Source: Mycolicibacterium goodii (GTDB lineage: Bacteria > Actinomycetota > Actinomycetes > Mycobacteriales > Mycobacteriaceae). Taken from it: a DNA stretch of 64,000 nt. Below, piece by piece: positions 19,781 to 28,731 of this stretch. A program made the position numbers and the translations under genes. The first letter of the stretch is position 1. Each line of letters opens with the position of its first letter. The notes beneath the pieces were generated by a model that did not search any database, had not been told where the DNA came from, and saw only the letters and a program-made list of their open reading frames with translations. The stretch covers positions 2,232,001-2,296,000 of the forward strand of contig NZ_CP092364.2 of the NCBI RefSeq assembly GCF_022370755.2, given 5' to 3'.

Positions 19781-21091
19781 TCAGCGCGGCTCGATGACGA
19801 GCCAGCCGTGCGCCGCGACCTCGGCGCGATCGACCTGTTCCCGCGGTGGGGCGCCGGACCCCGCGACCACGACACCCGAGCCGACGCCCAGATCGGGCAA
19901 CTCCACAACCAGCGGCGCATCGTCGGTGTTGAGGGCGACCACCAGCGCGTCTGCGCCGGCCGAACTGCGGTACACGTACTGGGTGTTCGTCAACAGCAAC
20001 GGGGTCGTCGTCGCGGAGTGCAGCCACGGATGTCGCCGGCGCAACCCGATCAGATACTGGTGCAGCCGCAGCACATCCGCGCCGTCGGCCCGAAGATCGG
20101 GGCGGGCGCCGAACTCCGGCCGCACCGCGTCGTCGCCACCCCGGCGTTCCTCCTTGACGCCTCGATAGGCCCACTCGTCACCGGCGTAGACGCTCGGGAT
20201 GCCGCCGGTGGTGAACAGGATGACCAGCGCGTGCTCCAGGTGCCGCGGATCGTCCAGCCGGCTGGCGATGCGCGTGACGTCGTGATTGCCGACGAACGTC
20301 ATCGGCACGAAGGTCGCCAGAAAGTCGTTGTGCCGCTGCAGGGCCCAATCGAGTTCGTGGAAGTTGCCGTCGTTGAGGCTGCTCCAGATCGCCTTCCACA
20401 ACTCGTACTGGGTCACCGAGTCGAACGTCGACGCCGTGACGGTCGCCGCGTAGTCCCCGTGGATGACCTCGCCGACGAACCAGGCGTCGGCGAACTCACG
20501 CCGCACGATCGGCAGGACCTGCGCCCAGAACCGGTCCGGGACGGCGTACGCGGCGTCGAGGCGCCAACCGTCCGCACCGCGGCCGAGCCAGTGCCGTAGG
20601 ACCTCGGCCGTGTAGTCCACCACCTCAGGGTTGTCGTGATCGAGCGCGATCAGCTCACCGTGCCCCTCGAAGGTGTCGAACCGGCCGCCGCGGCGCCGGA
20701 ACCACGACGCGGCCGGACTGTCCGGGCTCTCGACGGCTTCGCGGTAGCGCGCGAAATCGGTTCCCACATGGTTGAACACACCGTCGAGCAGGATCCGCAG
20801 ACCGCGCCGGTGCGCCTGGTCGACCAGATGGCCGAAGTCGTCGTCGTCGCCGAGGCGCGGGTCGATCCGGAAATGGTCGGTGGTGTCGTAGCCATGTGTG
20901 CGCGACGCGAACACCGGGCCGAGTGCCAGCCCAGAGGCCCCGAGTTCTACTGCGTGGTCCAGCCATTCGACGATGCGCCGCAGGCGGTGTTCGTGCGGGC
21001 CGGGAGCGGGTTCGGCGGGGTGGGCGCCGACGAAGCCCAGCGGATAGATCTGCCACCAGATGGCGTGGGTGACCCAGTCCGGCACGGTCAC
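19781..21091 (-). CDS. GH13 alpha-amylase family glycosidase
   Basis: This 436-residue cytosolic glycoside hydrolase family 13 enzyme has the motifs DGVFNHVG, GWRLDAAYAV (nucleophile Asp), WFVGEVIHG (acid/base Glu) and FVGNHDVTR. It lacks a signal peptide, so it probably acts on intracellular glucans or maltodextrins. The N-terminus WWQIYPLGFVGAHP resembles maltogenic amylase/neopullulanase types. The GTG start overlaps the preceding deaminase stop in a GTGA junction, which implies coupled translation. Confidence 0.88.
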   Translation of the reverse strand: MTVPDWVTHAIWWQIYPLGFVGAHPAEPAPGPHEHRLRRIVEWLDHAVELGASGLALGPVFASRTHGYDTTDHFRIDPRLGDDDDFGHLVDQAHRRGLRILLDGVFNHVGTDFARYREAVESPDSPAASWFRRRGGRFDTFEGHGELIALDHDNPEVVDYTAEVLRHWLGRGADGWRLDAAYAVPDRFWAQVLPIVRREFADAWFVGEVIHGDYAATVTASTFDSVTQYELWKAIWSSLNDGNFHELDWALQRHNDFLATFVPMTFVGNHDVTRIASRLDDPRHLEHALVILFTTGGIPSVYAGDEWAYRGVKEERRGGDDAVRPEFGARPDLRADGADVLRLHQYLIGLRRRHPWLHSATTTPLLLTNTQYVYRSSAGADALVVALNTDDAPLVVELPDLGVGSGVVVAGSGAPPREQVDRAEVAAHGWLVIEPR

Positions 21092-21567
21092 CGCCCGAAC
21101 TTCGCGCGGTAGAGCTCTCTCATCGGGCCTTCCAACTCCTGCGCGGGCCCGTCGACCGTCAGGCCCGGTGCCACCGTCGTGATCGGCAGCGTCGCCACCG
21201 GCGGCGCCGGGGCGCCCCACTCGGCGAGCCAGCCGCTGAGTTGAGCCGACGAGGTGGCGTAGACGATGCGGCCGAGGCCCACCCAGGCGTGGGCGGCCGC
21301 GCACATCGGGCAGTGCTCGCCGGAGGTGTAGACCGTCGCGCGGGCCCGGCGATCCGGGATCAGGTGTTCTGCGGCCCAGCGGGCGATCGCGAACTCGGGA
21401 TGCTGTGTGGCGTCGCCGTCCTTGACCCGGTTGCGGTCGGCGAACACCGTCGTACCGGTGTAGTCGACGAGGACGGATCCGAACGGCTCGTCGCCGTCAT
21501 CGAGGGCCTCGCGGGCGAGATCGACACATCGGCGCAGGTACTTCAGATCGGCGTCACTGATGGCCAC
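21088..21567 (-). CDS. Nucleoside/nucleobase deaminase (CDA superfamily)
   Basis: This 159-residue zinc deaminase has HPEF at about residue 58 (H-x-E) and EHCPMCAAA about 35 residues later (C-x-x-C), the metal site of cytidine, guanine and tRNA-adenosine deaminases. The length and the separate C-terminal helix are close to guanine or nucleoside deaminases rather than TadA. The GTG start at 21567 is set by the family N-terminus. It is translationally coupled to the amylase gene, a pairing without an obvious metabolic link. Confidence 0.8.
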   Translation of the reverse strand: MAISDADLKYLRRCVDLAREALDDGDEPFGSVLVDYTGTTVFADRNRVKDGDATQHPEFAIARWAAEHLIPDRRARATVYTSGEHCPMCAAAHAWVGLGRIVYATSSAQLSGWLAEWGAPAPPVATLPITTVAPGLTVDGPAQELEGPMRELYRAKFGR

Positions 21568-21619
21568 AGCCGGAGTGTACGCGCGCGGACCCGCCGACCG
21601 AGGGAGCGCGGAGGGGATC

Positions 21620-23305
21620 TCAGTTGCCGCAGCAGCGATCGGCGACGTCGAGCCGGCACGCGCACGACGCGTTGATCGGCACGTCGGCACGGGCCAGCGC
21701 CAGCTCGAGCTGTCGACCGATGATGGCTGCCTCGGCATCTCGGCCGAGTCGGCGCAGGCACTCGTGATAGCCGTGCAGGCTCCACACGTTGTCGGGGTGC
21801 TGGCAGGAGCGGCTCAGCGTCGGGTCCAGCCCCAGGTCGGCGGCGTAGACCTGGGCGGCCTCCTCGACGCGGCCCTGCTCGAGCAGCAGCGCTCCGTACG
21901 CGTGTCGGGTGGGTTGCATCCAGCCCCACGGCTCGTCGTAGGGCAGGGCGTCATCGAGGGCGATGGCGCGGCGCAGATGCTCGAACGCCACCTCGTGATC
22001 GCCTTCACGGTAGGCGATCTCGCCGTCGAGCATGGCGCCCGCGATGGCCAGGATGTCCCGGCTCGTGTTGTTGAACAGGTAGCGCGTCTCCGGGATCCGA
22101 TCGTAGGCATTGGTGAACGCGTCCCGTTCGGCGCGGGCGCGGGGAAGATCACCCTTGGCCGCGTGGGCGACGCCCCGCCCGTAGTGGATGGTGGCCGTCG
22201 TGGTGCAGTACAAACTCTGGTCACCGGGCAGCGGTTCGGCGATCAGGTCATCCCATCGACCGAAGCGCACCAGCACGTGGATGCGCAGCGGTACGAATGC
22301 CTCGAGCCAATCGGCCATCGGTGGCGAGGACACCGACAACAACTCGTCTGTGAGCTGGTCGGCCAGTTCGCCTGCGGCGCTCAACGCGATCTGCGACGAG
22401 CCCTCGAACATCGCCGAATACACCACGAAATGCAGATCGTGCGCGCGGTAGAGCGAGTAGAAGTTCAGCGGGCCACGGTGCTGGACGAAACGTCGATCAG
22501 CCTCCACCGCAGCGAGATTGGACACGATCGAATTGCGATAATCGCCGCACAGCACGTCGATGTGGCTGGGCATGTGTCGCAGGTGGCCGGCGTCGGGAAC
22601 CAGATCGCGCAGCAGATCGGCGGCGGGCAGTGCGGCCTGCGGCGTGGTCGACATCTCCATGGCGTGGATGTACAGGTGCAGCACGCCGGGATGTTCGCGG
22701 CCCGCCGGGGTGGCGAGGGCGCGGTCGAGGATCGACTTGGCCTCCAGCACACGGGATCCCGGCGCGGGCTCTCCGGTGCGGCCGTCCCACAGTGCCCACG
22801 CGCTGACGTTCATCAGCGCGTCGGCGGCCAGGGCCTGTACGTCGATGTCATCCGGATGTGCGGCGGCGAGGGCGGCCATGGCGTCGGCGTATCCGTCGTG
22901 CCCGGACAGCAGGCCGTCGGTGTCCTCGGGGTCGCCGGTGGGAAACCGCTTGTCGAGCGCCGCGATGAGGTCACGCTCGACGGCCGAGGCGCGTCCGGTG
23001 GCGGCCTCGGCCAGTTCGCGGCGGGCGCGCGCCAGGGACGCGGCCAGGTCGACGGGGTCGAAGGCGTCCCACGCCTTGTTGTAGTTCGGCCCGACCGCGT
23101 AGGCGATGCCCCAGTGGGCGGCCGCGAGATCTGCGTCGCATTCCAGGGCCCGTTCGAAACAGCGGATCGCTTCCTCGTGGTTGAAGGCGTAGGCCCACAC
23201 CATGCCCCGGTCGAACCACAGCTGCGCTTCGGCCGACGGTGTGTCAGTCGCCCGGTGATAGGACCCCAGCTGGTAGTACGGCTCGCTCGGAACGGTTCCC
23301 GTCAC
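21620..23305 (-). CDS. TPR-repeat protein
   Basis: This 561-residue soluble protein consists of helical tetratricopeptide-like repeats, clearest at NHEEAIRCFERALECDADLA near residue 42 and again near the C-terminus (LLLEQGRVEEAAQVYAADLG). It ends in a Cys-rich tail (CACRLDVADRCC) that could bind a metal. It resembles the large TPR proteins annotated as hypothetical in actinobacteria. The GTG start overlaps the end of the upstream DUF3533 gene by 62 bases, an unusually long same-strand overlap. Confidence 0.78.
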   Translation of the reverse strand: MTGTVPSEPYYQLGSYHRATDTPSAEAQLWFDRGMVWAYAFNHEEAIRCFERALECDADLAAAHWGIAYAVGPNYNKAWDAFDPVDLAASLARARRELAEAATGRASAVERDLIAALDKRFPTGDPEDTDGLLSGHDGYADAMAALAAAHPDDIDVQALAADALMNVSAWALWDGRTGEPAPGSRVLEAKSILDRALATPAGREHPGVLHLYIHAMEMSTTPQAALPAADLLRDLVPDAGHLRHMPSHIDVLCGDYRNSIVSNLAAVEADRRFVQHRGPLNFYSLYRAHDLHFVVYSAMFEGSSQIALSAAGELADQLTDELLSVSSPPMADWLEAFVPLRIHVLVRFGRWDDLIAEPLPGDQSLYCTTTATIHYGRGVAHAAKGDLPRARAERDAFTNAYDRIPETRYLFNNTSRDILAIAGAMLDGEIAYREGDHEVAFEHLRRAIALDDALPYDEPWGWMQPTRHAYGALLLEQGRVEEAAQVYAADLGLDPTLSRSCQHPDNVWSLHGYHECLRRLGRDAEAAIIGRQLELALARADVPINASCACRLDVADRCCGN

Positions 23306-24377
23306 TTGGGAAACGATAGTTCAGGACGCCGCCGGATGCGCGCCGTTCGGCAGCGCGCCGGGCCGAGTTCCGGATGCGCGGCGACCGGGCCACGGTGCCG
23401 AGAACGGCGAGCAAACAGCCGGCCGCGGCCCACACCGCCAGCGTGGCGAACGGGAGCACCGCGCCGTTGCGGTCGAAGTACTCGACGCTCCGCAGCAGCG
23501 AGACCCCGGAGCCCTGCGGCACGATGAGGTTGAACGTCGCGTAGAAGTTCGACAGCAGCGGTCTTCCCACCGGGCCTGCCGCGGCCGCGTTGCCCACGAT
23601 CACCAGAAAGGCCGTCAGCGCCATCGATGCGACACTGCCGAAGGCGGCGGCAACCCCCGTGACGGCACCGCCGACGGCCATGCAGTAGAGCCACAGCACA
23701 CCGAACACCTGCCACGGGTGGCCGACGAGCGCGCCGAGAACCGCGTCGACGTAGATGGTGACCATGCCCGCCAGCAGCACCGAGTACCCCGCGAGCGTGA
23801 CCGTGCGCAACGCCAGCGTCATGGGCCGGCGCACCGGGCCCGCGAGGTGGCCGAACGCCGCTGCGCCCACCGACGCGCCCAGCGAGATGAAGATGATCGC
23901 GTAGAACTCGACGGTGCCCTGCGGGTTGCCGGGGGAGGTCGGCGCGATGTCGGTGACGGCGGGGACGAGCCCGGCCTGCGCGGCGGCGGCGCGGCCGACG
24001 GACTCGGCGGCGCCCGCGACGCTGCGTCCGCCGCCGCCGGCCACATAGATGTCGAGGCGGTCGGGGGAGCCCACGACCAGTGCGGCGTCGGCTGTGCGTT
24101 CGAGCACCTTTGCGCGGGCTGCCGCGTCGTCGGCGACCTCGTGGACGGCGAGTGAATCCTGTTCGCGGAGTTGGTCGACGAGCTGCGTGGGAGCAACCAC
24201 CGCGATCGACATGTGATGCAGCGCAGGCTTGGCGAATGCGCCGGAATAACTCGCGATCATCGCGAGCACACCGACGGCGAGCGCAACCATCGCGAGTGCG
24301 ATGTGGCGGATCTGGGTGCGGGTCACCGGCAGCGTCGGCGCTGCGGGCCGGTCGTGGGAAGCATGATGTCTGCCCAT
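23244..24377 (-). CDS. DUF3533/YhgE-like membrane protein
   Basis: This 377-residue protein has one N-terminal helix, an extracytoplasmic domain of about 120 residues, and a bundle of about five C-terminal helices, the layout of ABC-2 permease-like DUF3533 proteins. Such proteins are often co-encoded with a TetR regulator and linked to export or resistance. The ATG at 24377 has AGAAAGG ten bases upstream. The TetR gene ends 19 bp upstream, which supports an operon with the regulator first. Confidence 0.82.
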   Translation of the reverse strand: MGRHHASHDRPAAPTLPVTRTQIRHIALAMVALAVGVLAMIASYSGAFAKPALHHMSIAVVAPTQLVDQLREQDSLAVHEVADDAAARAKVLERTADAALVVGSPDRLDIYVAGGGGRSVAGAAESVGRAAAAQAGLVPAVTDIAPTSPGNPQGTVEFYAIIFISLGASVGAAAFGHLAGPVRRPMTLALRTVTLAGYSVLLAGMVTIYVDAVLGALVGHPWQVFGVLWLYCMAVGGAVTGVAAAFGSVASMALTAFLVIVGNAAAAGPVGRPLLSNFYATFNLIVPQGSGVSLLRSVEYFDRNGAVLPFATLAVWAAAGCLLAVLGTVARSPRIRNSARRAAERRASGGVLNYRFPSDGNRSERAVLPAGVLSPGD

Positions 24378-24396
24378 TGCGCACAACCTTTCTGAT

Positions 24397-24975
24397 CTAT
24401 GGGCGGGGGAGGGTCAGCAGTGCGTTGACGGTGTCGAACGCGGCGGCGACCCGGTCCCTCAGGTCGCGGGCGTCACCCGCGTCGGGGTCTTCCATCCAGC
24501 TGCGCAGCACCTCGATGAAGCCACCCACGAGGAAGCGGGTGACGGCCTCGGGCGCCAGTCCGGCGATGGGCGCTACGACGGTCATGCCCTGCTCGGCGAT
24601 CTCGGCGCACGCCGGGGCGAGTTCGTCGCGGAACGCGTTGACCACGCGCTGGGTGACCGCACTGGGCACGACGTTGCGGTACATCGCGCGGTGCTCGCCT
24701 GCGAAGTCGAACAACCGGACGATGCGGGCGCGCGGGTCGCCTCGCAAACCGTCGATGGCGCGGGTGAACTCGGTCGCGAACGCCGCGGCGATCGCCTCGT
24801 CGCGGTCGCCGAAATGCTGGTAGAAGACCTGACGGCTCACACCTGCGCGGCCGACGATGTCGCTCACGGTCAGTTCGTCGACCGGACGTTCGTGCGCGAG
24901 GGTGAACGCCGCCTCGTGCAGCCGGGTCCGGACGCGTTCGGCCCGTGGGTCGGCGCTGTGCGTGCGTGCTGCCAT
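24397..24975 (-). CDS. TetR-family transcriptional regulator
   Basis: This 192-residue regulator has an N-terminal helix-turn-helix (LTVSDIVGRAGVSRQVFYQHF, residues about 35-55, GDRDEA following) and a C-terminal ligand domain. It heads the operon with the DUF3533 membrane protein, which it most likely controls. A 6-bp inverted repeat TCGTGG-N8-CCACGA lies 22-41 bp upstream of its start and is a good operator candidate. Confidence 0.88.
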   Translation of the reverse strand: MAARTHSADPRAERVRTRLHEAAFTLAHERPVDELTVSDIVGRAGVSRQVFYQHFGDRDEAIAAAFATEFTRAIDGLRGDPRARIVRLFDFAGEHRAMYRNVVPSAVTQRVVNAFRDELAPACAEIAEQGMTVVAPIAGLAPEAVTRFLVGGFIEVLRSWMEDPDAGDARDLRDRVAAAFDTVNALLTLPRP

Positions 24976-24996
24976 GAGTCATCACCCTAGGGCATT

Positions 24997-25016
24997 TCGT
25001 GGACAACTGACCACGA
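24997..25016. promoter_or_regulatory. Candidate TetR operator
   Basis: TCGTGG and CCACGA are exact inverted arms separated by eight bases, placed between the TetR gene and the divergent thioesterase gene. Position and symmetry fit autoregulation by the adjacent TetR protein. Confidence 0.5.
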
Positions 25017-25160
25017 TCGCATAGGTTATCTAAGACACGTGGTTGCCCGGCGTGTGACGGGCACTACCGGGACTCCGCGCTTCGGTCATCGCGATGCGCT
25101 CCGAGCGCGCGGCGGGGGCGGCGCAGCAGCGCGAGGCGGGGGCGGTTCGACGCAGCCGTA

Positions 25161-25174
25161 GTGAACATGTTCTA
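25161..25174. promoter_or_regulatory. KstR-like site before the thioesterase
   Basis: GTGAACATGTTCTA differs from the KstR consensus TNNAACNNGTTNNA only at the first base. It ends nine bases before the ATG of the thioesterase gene, in a position where a bound repressor would block transcription or early elongation. Confidence 0.55.
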
Positions 25175-25183
25175 GTTTTCTGC

Positions 25184-25813
25184 ATGGCGCGCTTCACCCA
25201 TGTCGAAGGACTCAGCTCAGCCGACGTGCAGCGGTTGCGGTCGACGTACGAACCGCTGGCGCAATCGGTGCGCGAGCTCATCGACGCGACGATCCGTTCC
25301 GAGGTGGACGCCGCCGACGTGGCCACCGCCAAGGCGCACATCGACGCCGCGACCGAACTGTTGCGTGCCGAGCAGACCGACGGACCGTTCGGCGTGCGGG
25401 TCACCTCCGACGGGGAGCGCATGCCGTGGGGTAACCCGGCGATCGGGATCCGCAACGCGATCGCGCCGCCGCTGAAGCTCGTCCGGGACGAAGACGGCGT
25501 GGTGTCGACGGATTTCCGCCTCGGGGCGGCCTACGAGGGGCCGCCCGGCCATGTCCACGGCGGCATCGTCGCCATGGTGCTCGACCATGTGCTCGGTGAA
25601 GTGGCGGCCAGCGATCCGGAGACACCGCGGTTCACCGGAACGTTGACCATCCGTTATCTTCGCGCCACACCACTCGGCGACCTGCGCGCCGAGGGGCGGA
25701 TCACCCGCACCGACGGCATCAAAACCTTTGCCGTGGGCCATGTCTGCGACGCCCAGGGCATCACCGCCGAGGCCGATGGTGTGTTCATCCTGCCGAGATG
25801 GGCGCGCGGCTGA
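25184..25813 (+). CDS. PaaI-type hotdog thioesterase
   Basis: This 209-residue protein has the hotdog-fold acyl-CoA thioesterase motif GHVHGGIVAMVLDHVLG near residue 125, and a second half (FTGTLTIRYLRATPLG) typical of the PaaI/4HBT family. An N-terminal helical extension of about 70 residues is present, as in mycobacterial thioesterase-like proteins. It would hydrolyse acyl- or aryl-CoA esters. A KstR-like site just upstream links it to sterol or lipid breakdown. Confidence 0.8.
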   Translation: MARFTHVEGLSSADVQRLRSTYEPLAQSVRELIDATIRSEVDAADVATAKAHIDAATELLRAEQTDGPFGVRVTSDGERMPWGNPAIGIRNAIAPPLKLVRDEDGVVSTDFRLGAAYEGPPGHVHGGIVAMVLDHVLGEVAASDPETPRFTGTLTIRYLRATPLGDLRAEGRITRTDGIKTFAVGHVCDAQGITAEADGVFILPRWARG

Positions 25814-25816
25814 CGG

Positions 25817-27841
25817 TCAGGACGACTCGCCGGCCGGGATGACCCGGTCGACCGAGATGCCGATCAGGCTGCGCGTGATCGTCGACAGCTCACCGACGAG
25901 GATGCGCGCCGCGCCGTTGTCGGCGGCCAGCGTGGACGCCACATCCTGCACACGGCGCAGCGCCGCCGACAGCTCGCCGGTGTCGAGGCTCCACGGCACG
26001 GCCGGACTCGGAGGTGCCCCGCGAAGTGCCGTCACGTAATCGTCGACGGCTGCCACGAAATCCGGATGCAGTGCCGAGGAGGGATGCGTCGGCAAGTTGT
26101 TCTCCAGCGTGGTGCACGCGCTCGTGACCGAGTTGAGCGCGGTGCGGTACGACCGCAGCCATCGACGCAGTGCCGGCGAGTCCAGCCGGGCTGCGCCCGA
26201 GGCCGCCTCGAATGCGGCCCTGGCGCGGAACGCGCGCTGCCAGGCGGCCGACAGTAACTCTGCCGGGTGGTCGAACTCGTGCACGAACGCGCGCACCACC
26301 ATTGCGGCGTAGTCGATCTCGGTCATCAGCAGCTCACCTGCCCGTTGCCGCAGCCGGATGAGTGCGTGGTCGGGGAGCGCGACGTGGGCCATCACGGCCA
26401 GCCCACCGCCGATCACGATGCCGATGAGGCGGTCGGCGAGCCCCGACCACTCGGCGGCGCCGCCGACGCCGACGAAGAACACCAGGGCCGCCCCGAGCGG
26501 CACCCCGATCGCCAGATATCCGAAACGTGACAGCCAGTACGCCAGCCCCACCACGGCGAGCGTGCACGCCGCCGCCCCGAGCCCTTCCGGCTGCCACATC
26601 AGGGTGAGCGCCGACGCGACCGAGACACCCGCGGCGAGCCCCGCGATCCGGCCCGCGCACCGCGTATAGGTGTGCGCGGTCTCCGGTCGCAAGACCACCA
26701 GCACGGTGAGCGCGATCCAGTACCCGTGCTCGACACCGCCGAACCGCGCGGCCACGGCGGCGAGCGCGGTGGCCGCCGCGAGCCGGATGGCGTGCCGCAG
26801 GATCGGCGAAGTCCACGTCAGATGTGACCGGACAACCGAGGGCGCCGAGGCCAGCGAGCCCACGAGGTCGGGCCGGTGCAACTGCCCGAACCGCAGCACC
26901 GCCGCCTCGCGCAACAGATCACCGAGACGTTGTGCGAGAGCCTTTTCCGGACCGTGCACCGCGGCCACCGCGCTGTCGACTCGCACGAGGGCATGCTCGG
27001 CGTCACGGCGGGCGGTGTGTCCCTGGTCGGCGATCGCGTCGAGCAGCGTGGCCGCGGCGGCCAGCAGCCGGGGCAGACCCTCATTCGAGGTGCTGGGCTC
27101 GTCGGCCGCGCGCTCCTCACAGGTGGAGCGCAACGAGGCCAGCGTCACCGCGATCCGTTCCGGCAGCTGGTAGCCGCCGTAGTTCGCCCGCGACCGCTGG
27201 GCCGTCTCGGAATCGGCGAAGACCTCGCGCAACCAGGTCAGTGGTGCGTCGTCCACGTCGGCCGAGCGGTCGGTCGCGACGTTGCGGGCATCGGTGGCCA
27301 GCGATCGGTAGGCCCGGGTGAGGCCCTCCCGCTGAACCCGCCAGCGGCGCGGCGGGAAGATCGCGATGAGCGCGGCCTGCACCACGCCCGCGACGAACAC
27401 CAGCAGCGGAGCCAGCAGCCCGTCGAGCGCGGTCGTGGCGTGCGCACCGGCGGGCGCGACGACCAGCAGCGCGCTCGCCGCCGAGGCGACAAGCCCGGCG
27501 TTCGCCCCGACAGCCCATTGCATGCCTGCCGCGAAACACCATGCGGCGACCGCGAGTACGAACACCAGATGGTGCGCGCCGGTCAGCACCGCGAGCGTCA
27601 CCACGATGGCCATCTCCAGGGACGCGGTCACCACCAGGGGCACCCGTCCACCGGGACTGCGCTGCAGCGCGACCGCACCGGCGATCACGCCAGCGCCGAG
27701 CGTCCACATCGCCGTCGGCGGGGCGGCCAGCGCCAGGGCCGCCGCGGTCATCACCAGCGCACCGATGAGGCTGCGCGCCACCGCACCGGGGTCTGGCGTA
27801 CTCAACCGCAACGCGTCGGCTGCTGGTCCGCCCGTCTGCAC
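25817..27841 (-). CDS. FUSC-family membrane transporter
   Basis: This 674-residue protein has two hydrophobic blocks of about five or six helices each (residues about 20-170 and 340-475). They are separated by a long cytosolic helical region and followed by a C-terminal helical domain, the layout of fusaric acid resistance/aromatic acid exporter (FUSC, YccS) proteins. Substrates in the family are aromatic acids. The gene stands alone, converging on the thioesterase gene 3 bp away. Confidence 0.8.
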   Translation of the reverse strand: MQTGGPAADALRLSTPDPGAVARSLIGALVMTAAALALAAPPTAMWTLGAGVIAGAVALQRSPGGRVPLVVTASLEMAIVVTLAVLTGAHHLVFVLAVAAWCFAAGMQWAVGANAGLVASAASALLVVAPAGAHATTALDGLLAPLLVFVAGVVQAALIAIFPPRRWRVQREGLTRAYRSLATDARNVATDRSADVDDAPLTWLREVFADSETAQRSRANYGGYQLPERIAVTLASLRSTCEERAADEPSTSNEGLPRLLAAAATLLDAIADQGHTARRDAEHALVRVDSAVAAVHGPEKALAQRLGDLLREAAVLRFGQLHRPDLVGSLASAPSVVRSHLTWTSPILRHAIRLAAATALAAVAARFGGVEHGYWIALTVLVVLRPETAHTYTRCAGRIAGLAAGVSVASALTLMWQPEGLGAAACTLAVVGLAYWLSRFGYLAIGVPLGAALVFFVGVGGAAEWSGLADRLIGIVIGGGLAVMAHVALPDHALIRLRQRAGELLMTEIDYAAMVVRAFVHEFDHPAELLSAAWQRAFRARAAFEAASGAARLDSPALRRWLRSYRTALNSVTSACTTLENNLPTHPSSALHPDFVAAVDDYVTALRGAPPSPAVPWSLDTGELSAALRRVQDVASTLAADNGAARILVGELSTITRSLIGISVDRVIPAGESS

Positions 27842-27938
27842 GTGACCATTCTCGCCCTACCGCGACCGGATGTGGGGCATCCGAGGTGTGCGGCGCGGTG
27901 GATGGTTGCCCATGAGGTCGGCAGGCTAGGTTCGCAGC

Positions 27939-28670
27939 GTGGAAAAAGTCATCGTGACAATGCGGTCCGAGTGCGCAGACGACGACTGGTGCGCGCGGAT
28001 GGTCGACGAGGTCAGTGCCGGATTGCTCGAAATCGGGCCTCCCGGATTGGTTCTCAACATCCGAGACGCGCCGGTACGGGATTCGCTGATGACGCTGACG
28101 ACGCTGGACCCGCCGGTCGTGGCCCTGGTGAGCGTGTGGGTGCACCAGTACTACGGCCACCAGCTGCGCGCGGTGCTGGAGCTTCTCGGCGGCGAATGTG
28201 ATTCGGTCGCAGCGTATCTGGTGACCGAATCGGTTCCACTGCCGCCGCCCGCCTTCGCGCCGGGCCACCGCGCAGAGGCGTTGGCCAACGTCGCACTGCT
28301 GCGCAGGCCCGCGGACCTCGACGCGGCGACGTGGCTGCACCGGTGGCACGTGGACCACACGCCGGTGGCGATCGAAACCCAGGCCACGTTCGGCTACGTG
28401 CAGAACACGGTGGTCCGCGCGCTCACCCGTGATGCGCCGGTGATCGACGGCATCGTCGAGGAGCTGTTCCCGCCACGGGCCGTCACCGATCTGCACGCGT
28501 TCTTCGGCGCACCCGACGATGAGGAGTTGGCGCGACGGATGCAGGCCATGGTGGCCAGCACCGACGCTTTCGGCGCGAGCGTCGACATCGACACCGTGCC
28601 GACGAGCCGCTACCTGTGGCGCTCACCGTTCGCGGTACCCGACGCCGCGGGTGGAACGTGTTCTAGTTAG
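27939..28670 (+). CDS. EthD-domain-like protein
   Basis: This 243-residue soluble protein probably has two dimeric alpha/beta barrel repeats: one opens EKVIVTMRSECADDDW, the other ends in FGYVQNTVVRALT. The segment TWLHRWHVDHTPVAIE resembles the EthD domain (WHxxHTPV), found beside P450s and polyketide or catabolic genes. The GTG start at 27939 is preferred. The 3' end contains a perfect KstR-type site belonging to the next gene. The function is unassigned. Confidence 0.72.
   Translation: MEKVIVTMRSECADDDWCARMVDEVSAGLLEIGPPGLVLNIRDAPVRDSLMTLTTLDPPVVALVSVWVHQYYGHQLRAVLELLGGECDSVAAYLVTESVPLPPPAFAPGHRAEALANVALLRRPADLDAATWLHRWHVDHTPVAIETQATFGYVQNTVVRALTRDAPVIDGIVEELFPPRAVTDLHAFFGAPDDEELARRMQAMVASTDAFGASVDIDTVPTSRYLWRSPFAVPDAAGGTCSS
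28652..28665. promoter_or_regulatory. KstR-like site before enoyl-CoA hydratase
   Basis: TGGAACGTGTTCTA matches TNNAACNNGTTNNA at every defined base. It lies inside the 3' end of the EthD-like gene, 66 bp before the TTG start of the hydratase gene. Confidence 0.68.
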
Positions 28671-28731
28671 GCTGCACCATCACACGCACGGAGCCCGTCG
28701 AGGAGCCACCCGAGTCACCCCAGGAGACACG

